Positions 10,009-18,677 of a DNA stretch of 64,000 nucleotides are shown piece after piece. Source of the DNA: Sphingomonas sp. H160509. Its GTDB lineage: Bacteria > Pseudomonadota > Alphaproteobacteria > Sphingomonadales > Sphingomonadaceae. Each line of letters begins with the position of its first letter. Within the stretch, counting starts at the first letter, position 1. The DNA lies in assembly GCF_024124765.2 (NCBI RefSeq), contig NZ_JAMXSR020000002.1:1325001-1389000 (forward strand). The letters are read 5' to 3'. Under the pieces are notes generated by a model. That model was given only the letters and a program-made list of their open reading frames with translations. It did no database searches and was not told the DNA's origin. Position numbers and translations under genes: made by a program.

Positions 10009-10794
10009 GTGCCCGATCTGAACGTCATATCCGGCGCGCCCAAACCCGGCGCGCCGATGGTCGCCGAGGCCAACCGCCCGCTGATCATCCGCGTCGGCAA
10101 GCATTTGCGCGGCGTGTTCGACCGCATGATCGCGTCGTCCTCGCTGGTCGCCAACGATCCGGTGCTCGACGTCCGCGACTTCGCCTGGACGGCAGGCCTG
10201 CGCGAGAACTGGGCCGCGATCCGCGATGAGGCGGTCCGCGTCGCGCTGCAAGGCGAAGCGTCGCCCAGCCTCGCGACGATCTCACCCGATCACCGCTCGA
10301 TTGCCGAGGTCGACAAGTGGCGCTCGTTCTTCCTCTACGGCTACGGCTACCCGATCGAGGAGAGCCTAGCACGCTGCCCGGACACGGCAGCCGCCGTTGC
10401 GCGCATCCCCGGCCTCAACAGCGCGTTCTTCTCGATCCTCGCGCCGGGCACCCACATCCCCGAGCATCGCGGCGTGACGAAGGGCCTCATCACCTGCCAC
10501 CTCGGCCTGATCGTCCCGCGCGACGGCGACGTCCGCATGCGCGTGCACGATCGCACCGTCCGCTGGGCGGAAGGCGAGACGCTGGTGTTCGACGACACCT
10601 ATCAACACGAGGTCTGGAACGACACGACCGGCACCCGCGTCGTGTTGCTGATCCAGTTCGAACGCCCCCTGCGCAACCCCGGCAAGTGGATCGCCGACCT
10701 GTTCCTCGGCGTCGTCCGCCGCTCCGCCTTCGTCCAGGACGCGGTCCGCAACATCGGCAGCTGGAACGCGGCAGTGAAGCAACTCGACGTCTGA
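10009..10794 (+). CDS. LpxO-like aspartyl/asparaginyl beta-hydroxylase family protein
   Basis: Fe(II)/2-oxoglutarate-dependent hydroxylase of about 261 residues. The core is very close to what I know of LpxO, which 2-hydroxylates a lipid A acyl chain: KWRSFFLYGYGYP, then IPGLNSAFFSILAPGTHIPE, HRGVTKG, CHLGLIVP, and FDDTYQHEVWNDT with the second metal His. A basic, hydrophobic C-terminal segment (RNPGKWIADLFLGVVRRSAF) may sit at the membrane. The start is uncertain: GTG 10009 and ATG 10057 are both in frame, and neither has a clear ribosome-binding site. Sphingomonads replace LPS with glycosphingolipids bearing 2-hydroxy acyl chains, so the substrate may be a sphingolipid or ceramide precursor; that is inference. 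Confidence 0.8.
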   Translation: MPDLNVISGAPKPGAPMVAEANRPLIIRVGKHLRGVFDRMIASSSLVANDPVLDVRDFAWTAGLRENWAAIRDEAVRVALQGEASPSLATISPDHRSIAEVDKWRSFFLYGYGYPIEESLARCPDTAAAVARIPGLNSAFFSILAPGTHIPEHRGVTKGLITCHLGLIVPRDGDVRMRVHDRTVRWAEGETLVFDDTYQHEVWNDTTGTRVVLLIQFERPLRNPGKWIADLFLGVVRRSAFVQDAVRNIGSWNAAVKQLDV

Positions 10795-10892
10795 GCGATC
10801 CCGCGTGAGAGGTTGCACCGATCCGGACCGATCTCCAGACGTCGTCGTGGTCGTCTACTGATACGCTCGGCCCAGCAGTGGGAGAAGGCGCC

Positions 10893-11891
10893 GTGGACAG
10901 TGATCGTACGAAACCGAGATACATCCTGACGATCGATGGCGGCGGGACGCGCGGACTGATCCCCGCGCTGATCCTCGCCGAGCTGGAACGCCGGATCGGC
11001 CGGCCACTGCACGAGTGTTTCGATCTGATCACCGGTACGTCGACCGGTGGAATCATCGCCGCCGGCCTCACCGCACCCAGCGAAGCGGATCCGAAACGGG
11101 CCGCCTGCACGGCGAGCGACCTCGTCGATCTCTACCGCAACGAGAGCAAGCGGATCTTCCCGCACATCTTCGGCATACCCCTTCGCGTACCGGGCTGGCC
11201 CTATAGCGCCCGGCCGCTCGAACGGATCCTGGCAGCGCGGATCGGCACACGCGTGACGACGCGCGACGCGCTGACGAACATCGTCATTCCGGCGTATAAC
11301 CTGCTGGCGCGCAAGGCGGTGTTCATGGCCGGCGGCCCCGATTATAACCGTAAGCTCGGCATCCCCGAGCGGGTTTTCCCACTACATATCGCCGCACGCG
11401 CGACATCGGCGGCCCCGACGTTCTTCAAGCCGGCCGCGATCGACGATCCCACCAAATTGGAACCGGATCTGCTGATGGTCGATGGCGGCGTGTTCGCCAA
11501 TGATCCGACGATCGCGGCCATCATCGAGGGGCGCAAGCTCGGCTGGCATCTCGGCGACATAGAGATCCTGTCGCTGGGTACGGGCCGGTCCGATCGCCCC
11601 TATCCCTCCGCGCGGAACTGGTCGTTCCTCGGCTGGGTGAACCCGTTCCGGGGCGTGCCGATCTTCTCGATCCTGATGCAGGCCGGTTCCAGTACGATCT
11701 CCTATCAGGCCCGGCGGCTGGACATCGCCGCATATGACCGCGCCGATTTCGCGTTGCCCTCTGGCGATGGCGGACTGGACAATTCAAGTGCCGCGTATCT
11801 CGCCGCTCTTACCACGCTGGCCGAGGACTGGATCGTCGCCAACGATGCCGTGCTTACTCGCTGGGTCGACAAGCTACGGACCACGCGGTGA
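10893..11891 (+). CDS. Patatin-like phospholipase
   Basis: A 333-residue patatin-fold acyl hydrolase with a Ser-Asp dyad. The oxyanion loop DGGGTRG is near residue 19, the nucleophile elbow GTSTGG near 49, and the catalytic Asp is in MVDGGVFANDP. No signal peptide is visible, so it is probably cytoplasmic. GTG 10893 is chosen because GGAGAAGG lies 5-8 bp upstream; GTG 10878 has no such site. The N-terminal half resembles CapV-type phospholipases of CBASS defence, but no cyclic-nucleotide synthase, Cap2 or Cap3 gene is nearby, so a housekeeping lipid role is at least as likely. Confidence 0.85.
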   Translation: MDSDRTKPRYILTIDGGGTRGLIPALILAELERRIGRPLHECFDLITGTSTGGIIAAGLTAPSEADPKRAACTASDLVDLYRNESKRIFPHIFGIPLRVPGWPYSARPLERILAARIGTRVTTRDALTNIVIPAYNLLARKAVFMAGGPDYNRKLGIPERVFPLHIAARATSAAPTFFKPAAIDDPTKLEPDLLMVDGGVFANDPTIAAIIEGRKLGWHLGDIEILSLGTGRSDRPYPSARNWSFLGWVNPFRGVPIFSILMQAGSSTISYQARRLDIAAYDRADFALPSGDGGLDNSSAAYLAALTTLAEDWIVANDAVLTRWVDKLRTTR

Positions 11892-12071
11892 GGTCCGCCG
11901 CTACCGTTCGCGGCGTAAGTCCCTGACGCAATTTACATGGGTCGCGTTGCCCGACAGCTACAGCGCAGTACCGGCGCGAACGAGTTAGCCGGAATGCCCT
12001 CACCCCCCGAAAGAAACCGTTTCCCGTTCCGCGCTTGATCCCCCCGCCCCCCTTCGGGCCACATGCCCCTC

Positions 12072-12644
12072 ATGCTCATCGAAACGGAATCCACTCCCAA
12101 CCCGTCGACGTTGAAGTTCCTGCCGGGACGCACCGTCATGGAAGCCGGCACGCGCGACTTCGCCACCCCCGAGGAAGCCGAGGTGAGTTCGCTCGCCGAT
12201 GCGATATTCGGCCTCGGCGACGTCACCGGCGTGTTCTTCGGCCGCGATTTCGTCTCGGTCACCGCCGCGCCCGGCACCGCCTGGTCGGACCTGAAGCCCG
12301 ACGTGCTCGCGATCCTGCTCGATCATTTCTCCGCCGCGATGCCGCTGTTCAAGCCCTCGCGCGCCGGCTTCTCGGTGCCGTCGGACGAACCGGCTCTGTC
12401 CGACGATCCCGCCGATGCCGACATCGTCGCGCAGATCCGCGAACTGATCGACACGCGCGTGCGGCCCGCGGTCGCCAACGACGGCGGCGACATCGTCTAT
12501 CGCGGCTTCGACAAGGGCAAGGTGTTCCTCCAGCTCCAGGGCGCCTGCGCCGGTTGCCCGTCGTCGAGCGCCACGCTCAAGAACGGCATCGAGCAGCTGC
12601 TGAAATACTACGTCCCCGAAGTCACCGAAGTGAGAGCCGTCTGA
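12072..12644 (+). CDS. NfuA-type Fe-S cluster carrier (NifU family)
   Basis: About 190 residues in two parts. The N-terminal Nfu_N domain starts MLIETESTPNPSTLKFLPGR and contains VFFGRDFVSVT. The C-terminal NifU domain has the cluster-binding CxxC in LQGACAGCPSSSATLKNGIE. It accepts a cluster from the SUF system and passes it to apo-proteins. ATG 12072 gives the common family start MLIETE; ATG 12063 three codons upstream is possible. Its TGA overlaps the next ATG (TGATG), so translation is probably coupled to the nitroreductase. It opens the conserved block that continues to the corC-like gene. Confidence 0.93.
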   Translation: MLIETESTPNPSTLKFLPGRTVMEAGTRDFATPEEAEVSSLADAIFGLGDVTGVFFGRDFVSVTAAPGTAWSDLKPDVLAILLDHFSAAMPLFKPSRAGFSVPSDEPALSDDPADADIVAQIRELIDTRVRPAVANDGGDIVYRGFDKGKVFLQLQGACAGCPSSSATLKNGIEQLLKYYVPEVTEVRAV

Positions 12645-13237
12645 TGCGTCAGAAACTCGACGACACCGTCCTCGACGCCGTCTTCCGCGATGCCCGCAGC
12701 TATAACGGCTACACCGACCAGCCGGTCGCCGAGTCCGAGCTGCACGCGATCTGGGACCTGATGAAGTGGGGCCCGACGTCGGCCAACCAGCTCCCCGCGC
12801 GCCTGATCTGGGTCACCAGCGACGAGGCCAAGCAGAAGCTCGCCGATGCGTGCAGCGCGCAGAACCAGCCGAAGATCCTCAACGCCCCCGTGTCGGTCAT
12901 CATCGGCATGGACACCAATTTTCACGAGCATTTGCCCGAGCTGTTCCCGCATGCCGATGCGAAATCCTGGTTCGACGGCAACGCCGAACTGCGCGAGGCC
13001 TCGGCCTTCCGCAACTCGACGCTCCAGGGTGCGTATTTCATCATCGCCGCGCGGATGCTCGGGCTCGATACCGGGCCGATGTCGGGCTTCGACGCGGGCA
13101 AGGTCGATGCGGCGTTCTTCCATGAAACGCCGGCGGTGCGGACCAACTTCATCTCGACGCTCGGCCACGGCGATCCCGCGACGATCTACGCCCGCTCGCC
13201 CCGCCCCGACTTCGCGAAGTTCAACAGCATCGCTTGA
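12644..13237 (+). CDS. Nitroreductase-family protein, RutE-like malonic semialdehyde reductase
   Basis: A 197-residue flavin-dependent nitroreductase fold. The segments VFRDARSYNGYTDQPV, MKWGPTSANQLPARLIWV, ASAFRNSTLQGAYFIIAARM and GLDTGPMSGFD match the RutE / HadB-RutE branch (3-hydroxypropionate dehydrogenase side of pyrimidine breakdown). No other rut genes are nearby, so the physiological substrate is not fixed. The ATG overlaps the nfu stop codon as TGATG. The reading frame is intact. Confidence 0.85.
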   Translation: MRQKLDDTVLDAVFRDARSYNGYTDQPVAESELHAIWDLMKWGPTSANQLPARLIWVTSDEAKQKLADACSAQNQPKILNAPVSVIIGMDTNFHEHLPELFPHADAKSWFDGNAELREASAFRNSTLQGAYFIIAARMLGLDTGPMSGFDAGKVDAAFFHETPAVRTNFISTLGHGDPATIYARSPRPDFAKFNSIA

Positions 13238-13244
13238 GGCGGGA

Positions 13245-13350
13245 CCTGCTCCCTCTCCCCTGCGGGGAGAGGGTCGGGGTGAGGGGCAGTTGGGAAGGGC
13301 AGCGCTTGCGGCGCCCCTCACCCTGCCCTCCCCCTGAGGGGAGAGGGTAA
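13245..13350. repeat. Inverted repeat doublet, family D
   Basis: CTCCCTCTCCCCTGCGGGGA GAGGGTCGGGGTGAGGGG faces the inverted GCGCCCCTCACCCTGCCCTC CCCCTGAGGGGAGAGGG. It fills the 119-bp gap between the nitroreductase and tsaB, and its last GGGGAGAGGG lies 7-16 bp before the tsaB ATG, where it might weakly serve as a ribosome-binding region. Confidence 0.75.
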
Positions 13351-13356
13351 GAAGTA

Positions 13357-13974
13357 ATGCGCACTTTAGTCATCGAAACATCCACCACCGCCTGCTCGGT
13401 CGCCCTCATCGAAGACGGCGCCGTCATCGCCCGCGCGCACGAAGTCGTCGGCCGCGGCCACGCCGAGCGCCTCATTCCGATGATCGCCGAGTTGCCCGAA
13501 GGTGGCCGAGCAGACCGCATCATAGTCGATTGCGGCCCCGGCAGCTTCACTGGCGTCCGCGTCGGGATCGCCGCAGCCCGTGGCCTCGCGCTCGGCTGGG
13601 GCGCGGAAATTGCCGGTTTTTCCTCGCTTCCGCTCATCGCCGCCGCCGGTTTCGCCGACCGCTTAACCGACGATATTGCGGTGATCATGGAAGGCGGGCA
13701 TGGCGAGGTCTTCATGCAAGCGTTCTCCGCCGATCTGTCGCCGCGATCCGACATGGTATCGCTGAAGCCCGACGCCGCGCTCGCCGCGCTGGCAGGACGG
13801 CGCGCAGTCGGCAACGGCATCCGCTGGCTCGCCGCACTCGACGACAGGTTGGACCTCACCGAAGCACTCCCCGACGCAGCCGCCGCGATCCTGCTGCCGG
13901 CAGCACTGACCGCGCTAGCGCCAAGCCCGATCTACGGCCGTGCCCCCGACGCCAAGCCGTCGGTCCCGAAATAA
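13357..13974 (+). CDS. tsaB: tRNA threonylcarbamoyladenosine biosynthesis protein TsaB
   Basis: A 205-residue ASKHA-fold partner of TsaD, needed for the t6A modification of ANN-decoding tRNAs. Diagnostic segments are MRTLVIETSTTACSVALIED, the HAERLIPMI helix that binds TsaD, and IIVDCGPGSFTGVRVGIAAA RGLALG. The length is normal for the shorter alphaproteobacterial TsaB. Its TAA overlaps the rimI ATG (TAATG), the classical tsaB-rimI pair. The reading frame is intact. Confidence 0.95.
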   Translation: MRTLVIETSTTACSVALIEDGAVIARAHEVVGRGHAERLIPMIAELPEGGRADRIIVDCGPGSFTGVRVGIAAARGLALGWGAEIAGFSSLPLIAAAGFADRLTDDIAVIMEGGHGEVFMQAFSADLSPRSDMVSLKPDAALAALAGRRAVGNGIRWLAALDDRLDLTEALPDAAAAILLPAALTALAPSPIYGRAPDAKPSVPK

Positions 13975-14462
13975 TGGCCACGCGCCAGGCCGCCACGCGC
14001 ACCGTCACGCTCCGCACCGGCGACGCGCGCGATCTCGCGATCGTCGACGCGCTGATGACCGAGGCGTTCGACCCACGCTACGGCGAGGCGTGGACGCGCA
14101 GCCAGTGCCTCGGCGTGCTCGCACTGACCGGCGTCCACCTCACCATCGCCTTCGTCGATGACTTCCCCGCCGGGTTCACGATGACGCGGTCGGTCGCCGA
14201 CGAGGCCGAACTCCTCCTGATCGCGGTCGCGCCCGACTATCGCCGCCGCGGCGTCGGCACCGCGCTGATCCGCGCGGCGATTGCCGATTGCTCGGTCGGC
14301 GGCATCGCCAAACTCCATCTCGAAGTCCGTGCCGGTAACGACGCGGTCAAGATGTACGACGCGCACGGATTTACAAAAGTCGGCGAACGCCGCGCCTACT
14401 ACCGCGGCAAGACCGGTGTAGCGTATGACGCACATACATATTCGAAAGATATCAACAGTTAA
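13974..14462 (+). CDS. rimI: Ribosomal protein S18-alanine N-acetyltransferase RimI
   Basis: A 162-residue GNAT acetyltransferase. The acetyl-CoA loop is VAPDYRRRGVGTALIRAAIA, preceded by the strand AELLLIAV and followed by KLHLEVRAGNDAVKMYDAHG FTKVGERRAYY, which matches the RimI pattern (LEVR..N..A..LY...GF). It acetylates the N-terminal Ala of S18; in alphaproteobacteria the gene regularly follows tsaB. The start overlaps the tsaB stop. Other GNAT substrates cannot be excluded. Confidence 0.88.
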   Translation: MATRQAATRTVTLRTGDARDLAIVDALMTEAFDPRYGEAWTRSQCLGVLALTGVHLTIAFVDDFPAGFTMTRSVADEAELLLIAVAPDYRRRGVGTALIRAAIADCSVGGIAKLHLEVRAGNDAVKMYDAHGFTKVGERRAYYRGKTGVAYDAHTYSKDINS

Positions 14463-14468
14463 GGCTTA

Positions 14469-14494
14469 TTGCGAGTCACTATCCCTTTTCGCAA
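14469..14494 (+). promoter_or_regulatory. Candidate operator upstream of fur (TTGCGA-N14-TCGCAA)
   Basis: An inverted pair TTGCGA (14469-14474) / TCGCAA (14489-14494) lies 43 bp upstream of the fur start. The stretch between is AT-richer than its surroundings. It could be an autoregulatory or iron-response site, but it does not match the canonical Fur box. Confidence 0.3.
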
Positions 14495-14536
14495 CAGCGC
14501 GGAGGCCCTACATGGCACTCAACGAGGGAACGACAC

Positions 14537-14959
14537 ATGCCGCGCAAAATCGATCTGGAAGCACTCTGCAACGAGAAAGGCCTGCGCATCACCGAGCAGC
14601 GCCGCGTCATCGCGCGCGTGCTGTCCGAGGCTGACGACCATCCCGACGTCGAGAAGGTCTATGAGCGCGCATCGCAGATCGACCCCGGCATCTCGATCGC
14701 GACGGTGTACCGCACGGTTCGCCTGTTCGAGGAAGCCGGTATCCTCGACCGCCATGATTTTGGCGACGGTCGCGCGCGCTATGAGCCTGCGCCTGAAGCG
14801 CATCACGATCATCTGATCGACGTCGAGAGCGGCAAGGTGATCGAATTCGTCGATCCCGAACTCGAACAGTTGCAGAAGGCGATCGCGGAGAAGCTGGGCT
14901 TCCGTCTGGTCGATCACCGCATGGAACTCTACGGCGTCGCGCTCACCCGCAAGGACTGA
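14537..14959 (+). CDS. fur: Fur/Mur family metal-dependent transcriptional regulator
   Basis: A 140-residue Fur-family repressor. The winged helix spans about residues 10-80 (ISIATVYRTVRLFEEAGI, recognition helix) and the metal site begins with HHDH at 89-92 in EAHHDHLIDVESGKVIEF. The C-terminal CxxC zinc pair of classical Fur is absent; the only Cys is C11. Alphaproteobacterial Fur/Mur proteins often look like this and may respond to iron or manganese. GAGGGA lies 9 bp before the ATG. It sits between rimI and plsC in the conserved block. Confidence 0.92.
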   Translation: MPRKIDLEALCNEKGLRITEQRRVIARVLSEADDHPDVEKVYERASQIDPGISIATVYRTVRLFEEAGILDRHDFGDGRARYEPAPEAHHDHLIDVESGKVIEFVDPELEQLQKAIAEKLGFRLVDHRMELYGVALTRKD

Positions 14960-14990
14960 CGCGATCGGCCGAACCCGCTTTGGCGCGCGG

Positions 14991-15679
14991 TTGGCGGCGC
15001 TGCTGGTCGCGCTGGTCCTGGCGCTGCCATTGCATGGTCTGTGGCGGCTGTTCGGCCGTAAGTCGCCTTGGCCGCCGCGGTTCCTGGGACTGGTTGCGCG
15101 CATAGTCGGCGCCCGCCCCCGCGTCGTCGGCACGCCGCTTCGCCACGACGTCGTCTTCGTCTCGAACCATCTGAGCTGGATCGACATCCTCCCTCCTGTC
15201 CGGTGCGACCGGCAGCGCGTTCGTGGCGAAATCCGAACTCCGCAGCGCCCCACTGGTCGGCTGGCTCTGCACGCTGAACCACACGATCTTCGTAAGCCGC
15301 GCCGACCGCATGGCCGTAACCGCCCAGATCGCCCAGATCCGCGACGCGTTGGCGGCAGACTGGCCCGTCACCCTGTTCCCCGAAGGTACGACCGGAGACG
15401 GCACCACCCTCCTCCCCTTCAAGGCCGCGCTGCTGGCAGCCCCTCGACCCGCCCCCGCCCGGTGTGAAGGTCCAACCGGTCCGCATCGATTATGGCGCGG
15501 CCACCGACGAACTCGCCTGGGTCGGCGACGAGCCCGGCCAACACCACGCCGCCCGCGTCCTGAAGCGACGGGGCACATTCGTCGCGACGCTGCACTTCGC
15601 CGACCCGTTCGACCCGGCAGAATACGGCGACCGAAAAGCCATAGCCGCCGAAGCCCGCCGCCGCATGGAAGCGCTGTAA
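14991..15679 (+). CDS. plsC: 1-acyl-sn-glycerol-3-phosphate acyltransferase (PlsC family; two frameshifts)
   Basis: Membrane acyltransferase that makes phosphatidic acid. An N-terminal hydrophobic segment (LAALLVALVLALPLHGLWRL) is followed by the catalytic HX4D motif in FVSNHLSWIDIL, then LFPEGTTGDGTTLLPFK and a C-terminal domain ending EARRRMEAL. There are two +1 shifts, at CTCCCTCC near 15190 and GCCCCTCG near 15439; the blocks join into one ~230-residue protein when corrected. The start is unclear: no ATG fits, TTG 14991 is the first usual alternative, and the frame is open back to the fur stop at 14959. It follows fur closely and precedes miaB. Confidence 0.85.
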
Positions 15680-15689
15680 GTCATAGTAA

Positions 15690-15892
15690 GAGAGTGTTCC
15701 CCCGCGAGGGCGGGGGCCCAGTCTGGACTCCCGCCTTCGCGGGAGAACAAGGGAGGGAAGCTCCACTCTTCTCCGACTGAGGAACACCACCCCGGCGGAG
15801 GCCCGGGCCCAGTTGGAAAGGTCGCTGTAACGGACGGCAGACCTTAGTCAGCAACGTCCCCCAACTGGGCCCCGGCCTCCGCCGGGGTGGCG
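15690..15892. repeat. Two adjacent inverted repeat doublets, families B and C
   Basis: Family B (15690-15745): GTGTTCCCCCGCGAGGGCGG GGGCCCAGTCTGGACTCCCG CCTTCGCGGGAGAACAAGG, arms almost touching. Family C (15785-15892): CACCCCGGCGGAGGCCCGGG CCCAGTTGG facing CCAACTGGGCCCCGGCCTCC GCCGGGGTGG. Together they occupy the whole gap between plsC and miaB. Confidence 0.8.
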
Positions 15893-15976
15893 CCCCTTTC
15901 CAGAGTTAGCTCCGTGTGAAAGGCAGGACCGACGCCCCCTCCCCCAACCCCCCACAAATCCGCTACACGCCCCCGC

Positions 15977-17293
15977 ATGTCTCCCCCCAGAACCTTCCAC
16001 GTAAAATCCTTCGGCTGCCAGATGAACGTCTACGACGGCGAGCGCATGGCCGAGCTGATGGCCGCCCAAGGCCTCACCCAGGCCGACGCGGTCGACGCCG
16101 ACGTAGTCGTCCTCAACACGTGCCACATCCGCGAACGCGCCACCGAGAAGGTCTATTCGGACATCGGCCGCCTACGGAAGGACCAGCGCCGCAAGTCCGG
16201 CAAGACGCCCATGATCGCGGTCGCCGGCTGCGTCGCGCAAGCCGAGGGCGAGGAGATCTTCACCCGCGCCAAGGTCGATATCGTCGTCGGCCCGCAAGCC
16301 TATCACAACCTCCCCGACCTCGTCGCGAAGGCCGCCGCCGGCACGCCCTCGCTCGACACCGACATGCCGCTGCTGTCGAAGTTCGGCGCGCTCCCCGCCC
16401 GCCGGAAGGTCGCCCCATCGGCATTCCTCACCGTGCAGGAAGGCTGCGACAAATTCTGCACCTACTGCGTCGTCCCGTACACACGGGGCGCAGAAATCAG
16501 CCGCCCGTTCGCCGCGATCGTCGACGAAGCCAAGGCGCTGGTCGACGCCGGCGCACGCGAGATCACGCTGCTCGGCCAGAACGTCAACGCCTGGTCGGAG
16601 AATGAGCGCGGTCTCCACGACCTGATCCGCGACCTCGACCGCATCTCCGGCCTCGCGCGCATCCGCTACACCACCAGCCACCCCAACGACATGACACAAG
16701 GCCTGATCGACGCGCACCGCGACATCGAGAGCCTGATGCCATTCCTCCACCTCCCCGTGCAGGCCGGCAGCGACCGCGTGCTGAAGGCGATGAACCGCAG
16801 CCACACCCGCGACTCCTACCTCCGCCTGCTCGACCGCGTCCGCGAAGTCCGTCCCGACATCGCACTCTCGGGCGACTTCATCGTCGGCTTCCCCGGCGAG
16901 ACCGATGCCGAGTTCGAAGACACGCTGAGCCTGGTCGACGCGGTAGGCTACGCGCAGGCGTACAGCTTCAAATACAGCCCCCGCCCCGGCACCCCCGCGG
17001 CGTCGATCGTCGAGCAGGTCCCGGAATCGGTCATGGACGAGCGCCTCCAACGCCTCCAGGCAGCGCTAAACCGCGACCAGCACGCCTTCAACGCCGCCAC
17101 CGTCGGCCGCACCTGTTCCGTCCTGCTGGAGCGCGCGGGGAAACTCCCCGGCCAGTTGATTGGCAAGTCCCCCTGGCTGCAATCGGTCCACCTGATCGGC
17201 AACCACGCGATCGGCGATCTGGTGGAAGTGACGCTGGCGGCGGCTGGCCCGAACTCCCTCACCGGGATCGAACGGATCGCCGAGGCAGCCTGA
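15977..17293 (+). CDS. miaB: tRNA (N6-isopentenyladenosine(37)-C2)-methylthiotransferase MiaB
   Basis: A 438-residue radical-SAM enzyme that adds a methylthio group to i6A37 of tRNA. The N-terminal UPF0004 domain holds three cysteines for the auxiliary 4Fe-4S cluster (C14 in FGCQMN, C49 in [11 protein letters not shown]85 in VAGCVAQ). The radical-SAM CX3CX2C is C157, C161, C164 in [22 protein letters not shown] domain fills the last ~60 residues ([13 protein letters not shown]... [15 protein letters not shown]). The frame is intact. It depends on the Fe-S machinery also present in the window, and precedes phoH as in many alphaproteobacteria. Confidence 0.97.
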   Translation: MSPPRTFHVKSFGCQMNVYDGERMAELMAAQGLTQADAVDADVVVLNTCHIRERATEKVYSDIGRLRKDQRRKSGKTPMIAVAGCVAQAEGEEIFTRAKVDIVVGPQAYHNLPDLVAKAAAGTPSLDTDMPLLSKFGALPARRKVAPSAFLTVQEGCDKFCTYCVVPYTRGAEISRPFAAIVDEAKALVDAGAREITLLGQNVNAWSENERGLHDLIRDLDRISGLARIRYTTSHPNDMTQGLIDAHRDIESLMPFLHLPVQAGSDRVLKAMNRSHTRDSYLRLLDRVREVRPDIALSGDFIVGFPGETDAEFEDTLSLVDAVGYAQAYSFKYSPRPGTPAASIVEQVPESVMDERLQRLQAALNRDQHAFNAATVGRTCSVLLERAGKLPGQLIGKSPWLQSVHLIGNHAIGDLVEVTLAAAGPNSLTGIERIAEAA

Positions 17294-17302
17294 GCCCCAA
17301 TC

Positions 17303-17424
17303 TGATCCTCCCCCGCAAGGGGGAGGTGGCAGGCACTTGCCTGACGAAGGGGGAGGCAAGCGCCAACGCATGGATCCGTGTCCTCCCCCTCCGACACCTC
17401 CCCCTTGCGGGGGAGGATCGCAAC
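17303..17424. repeat. Inverted repeat doublet, family E
   Basis: GATCCTCCCCCGCAAGGGGG AGGTGGCAGGCACTTGCC faces the inverted CACCTCCCCCTTGCGGGGGA GGATC. It starts 9 bp after the miaB stop. The rest of the 375-bp gap up to phoH holds no gene that I can support, only the hairpin at 17613-17648. Confidence 0.75.
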
Positions 17425-17612
17425 GGCGTCCCTGAGGCATCAAAGCAAAACGCGCGGGCCTCGAAACCACCCCCCGCGATTTCGCTGTCCTACATCCGGA
17501 TCGCCTGTCACACTCGCCCCCGATGCAGCTTCGCCCACGCGACTCGAACCATCTCTCGGCCAGCGCTCCGGCGCGGCTTGAACGCGTCGCTTGGCGTGCT
17601 CATCTTCCTTTC

Positions 17613-17648
17613 AAAGGTTACGGTTCGACGCTTCTAGGCGTAACCTTT
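17613..17648 (+). promoter_or_regulatory. 10-bp perfect inverted repeat in the phoH leader
   Basis: AAAGGTTACG (17613-17622) and CGTAACCTTT (17639-17648) are perfect reverse complements around a 16-nt loop. They end 20 bp before the phoH ATG and 8 bp before its GAAAGGA ribosome-binding site. This could be an operator or an RNA hairpin controlling the phoH-vapBC-ybeY transcript. Confidence 0.5.
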
Positions 17649-17667
17649 GACACCCTGAAAGGACCGT

Positions 17668-18672
17668 ATGAGCCGTAAACCCGTTCCCGCCCAGTCCGGT
17701 GACCGCGCCCGAGTCGAGCTGCTGTTCGACAAGCCCCAATTGCTCGTCCGGCTGTTCGGCCAGTACGACCAGAATCTGGTAGCGCTCGAAAATCGCCTCG
17801 GCGTCTACATCACCGCGCGAGGGAACAAGATCGGCCTGGAGGGCACCGCCGAACAGGTCGCCAAGGCGCGCGACGTGCTTCACGATCTCTACGCCCGCAT
17901 CCAGCGTGGCGAAGATGTCGACGCAGGCTTGGTCGACGCGTCGATAGCGATGGCGGACGAGCCCGTGCTCGAAGGCATCATCCGCGCCGATGCCGGTGGC
18001 GGCGGTGCCCCGCCGATCATGATCCGCACGCGGAAGAAGACGATCGTGCCGCGCACGCCGGCGCAGGCGCACTACATGCGCGAGCTCGCCAACAACGACA
18101 TGATCTTCGCGCTCGGGCCGGCAGGCACGGGCAAGACCTATGTCGCGGTCGCGCAGGCGGTGCAGCAGCTCATCAACGGCAGCGTCCAGCGACTGATCCT
18201 CTCGCGTCCCGCGGTCGAAGCCGGCGAACGCCTCGGCTTCCTGCCCGGCGATATGAAGGAAAAGGTCGATCCGTATCTCCGCCCACTCTACGATGCGCTC
18301 TACGACTGCCTCCCCGCCGAGCAGGTCGAACGCCGCATCGCTAGCGGCGAGATCGAGGTCGCCCCGATCGCCTTCATGCGCGGCCGCACCCTTGCGGATG
18401 CCTTCGTGATCCTCGACGAAGCGCAGAACACCACGCCCGCCCAGATGAAGATGTTCCTCACCCGCTTCGGCCAGAACAGCCGCATGGTGATCTGCGGCGA
18501 TCCGAAGCAGGTCGACATCCCCGGTGGCGTCGCGGCGTCCGGCTTGGCGGATGCAGTCCGACGGCTGGAAGGCGTAGAGAGCATCTCGATGTGCCGCTTC
18601 ACCGTCGGCGACGTCGTCCGCCACCCGATCGTCGGCCGCGTCGTCGAGGCCTATGAAGGAACCGATGGTTGA
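17668..18672 (+). CDS. PhoH family protein (PhoH-like ATPase, YbeZ)
   Basis: A 334-residue cytoplasmic P-loop ATPase associated with YbeY in RNA and ribosome handling. Walker A is GPAGTGKT at 150-157 and Walker B is FVILDEAQN near 250, followed by the conserved [19 protein letters not shown] and [14 protein letters not shown]-like N-terminal segment (residues 15-75, [20 protein letters not shown]) fits the YbeZ branch. ATG 17668 follows GAAAGGA. In most relatives ybeY follows directly; here a vapBC pair intervenes. Confidence 0.93.
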   Translation: MSRKPVPAQSGDRARVELLFDKPQLLVRLFGQYDQNLVALENRLGVYITARGNKIGLEGTAEQVAKARDVLHDLYARIQRGEDVDAGLVDASIAMADEPVLEGIIRADAGGGGAPPIMIRTRKKTIVPRTPAQAHYMRELANNDMIFALGPAGTGKTYVAVAQAVQQLINGSVQRLILSRPAVEAGERLGFLPGDMKEKVDPYLRPLYDALYDCLPAEQVERRIASGEIEVAPIAFMRGRTLADAFVILDEAQNTTPAQMKMFLTRFGQNSRMVICGDPKQVDIPGGVAASGLADAVRRLEGVESISMCRFTVGDVVRHPIVGRVVEAYEGTDG

Positions 18673-18677
18673 TCCTC

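Noticed and set aside
6797..10021. 1074-codon open frame on the plus strand
   Set aside because: It is antisense to the M16 peptidase and consists of Arg/His-rich low-complexity translation, as expected from GC-rich codon bias. The minus-strand frame carries a signal peptide and the HxxEH motif.
10893..11891. CBASS anti-phage system
   Set aside because: Only a patatin is present. No CD-NTase, Cap2/Cap3 or other defence gene is seen in the flanking 10 kb.
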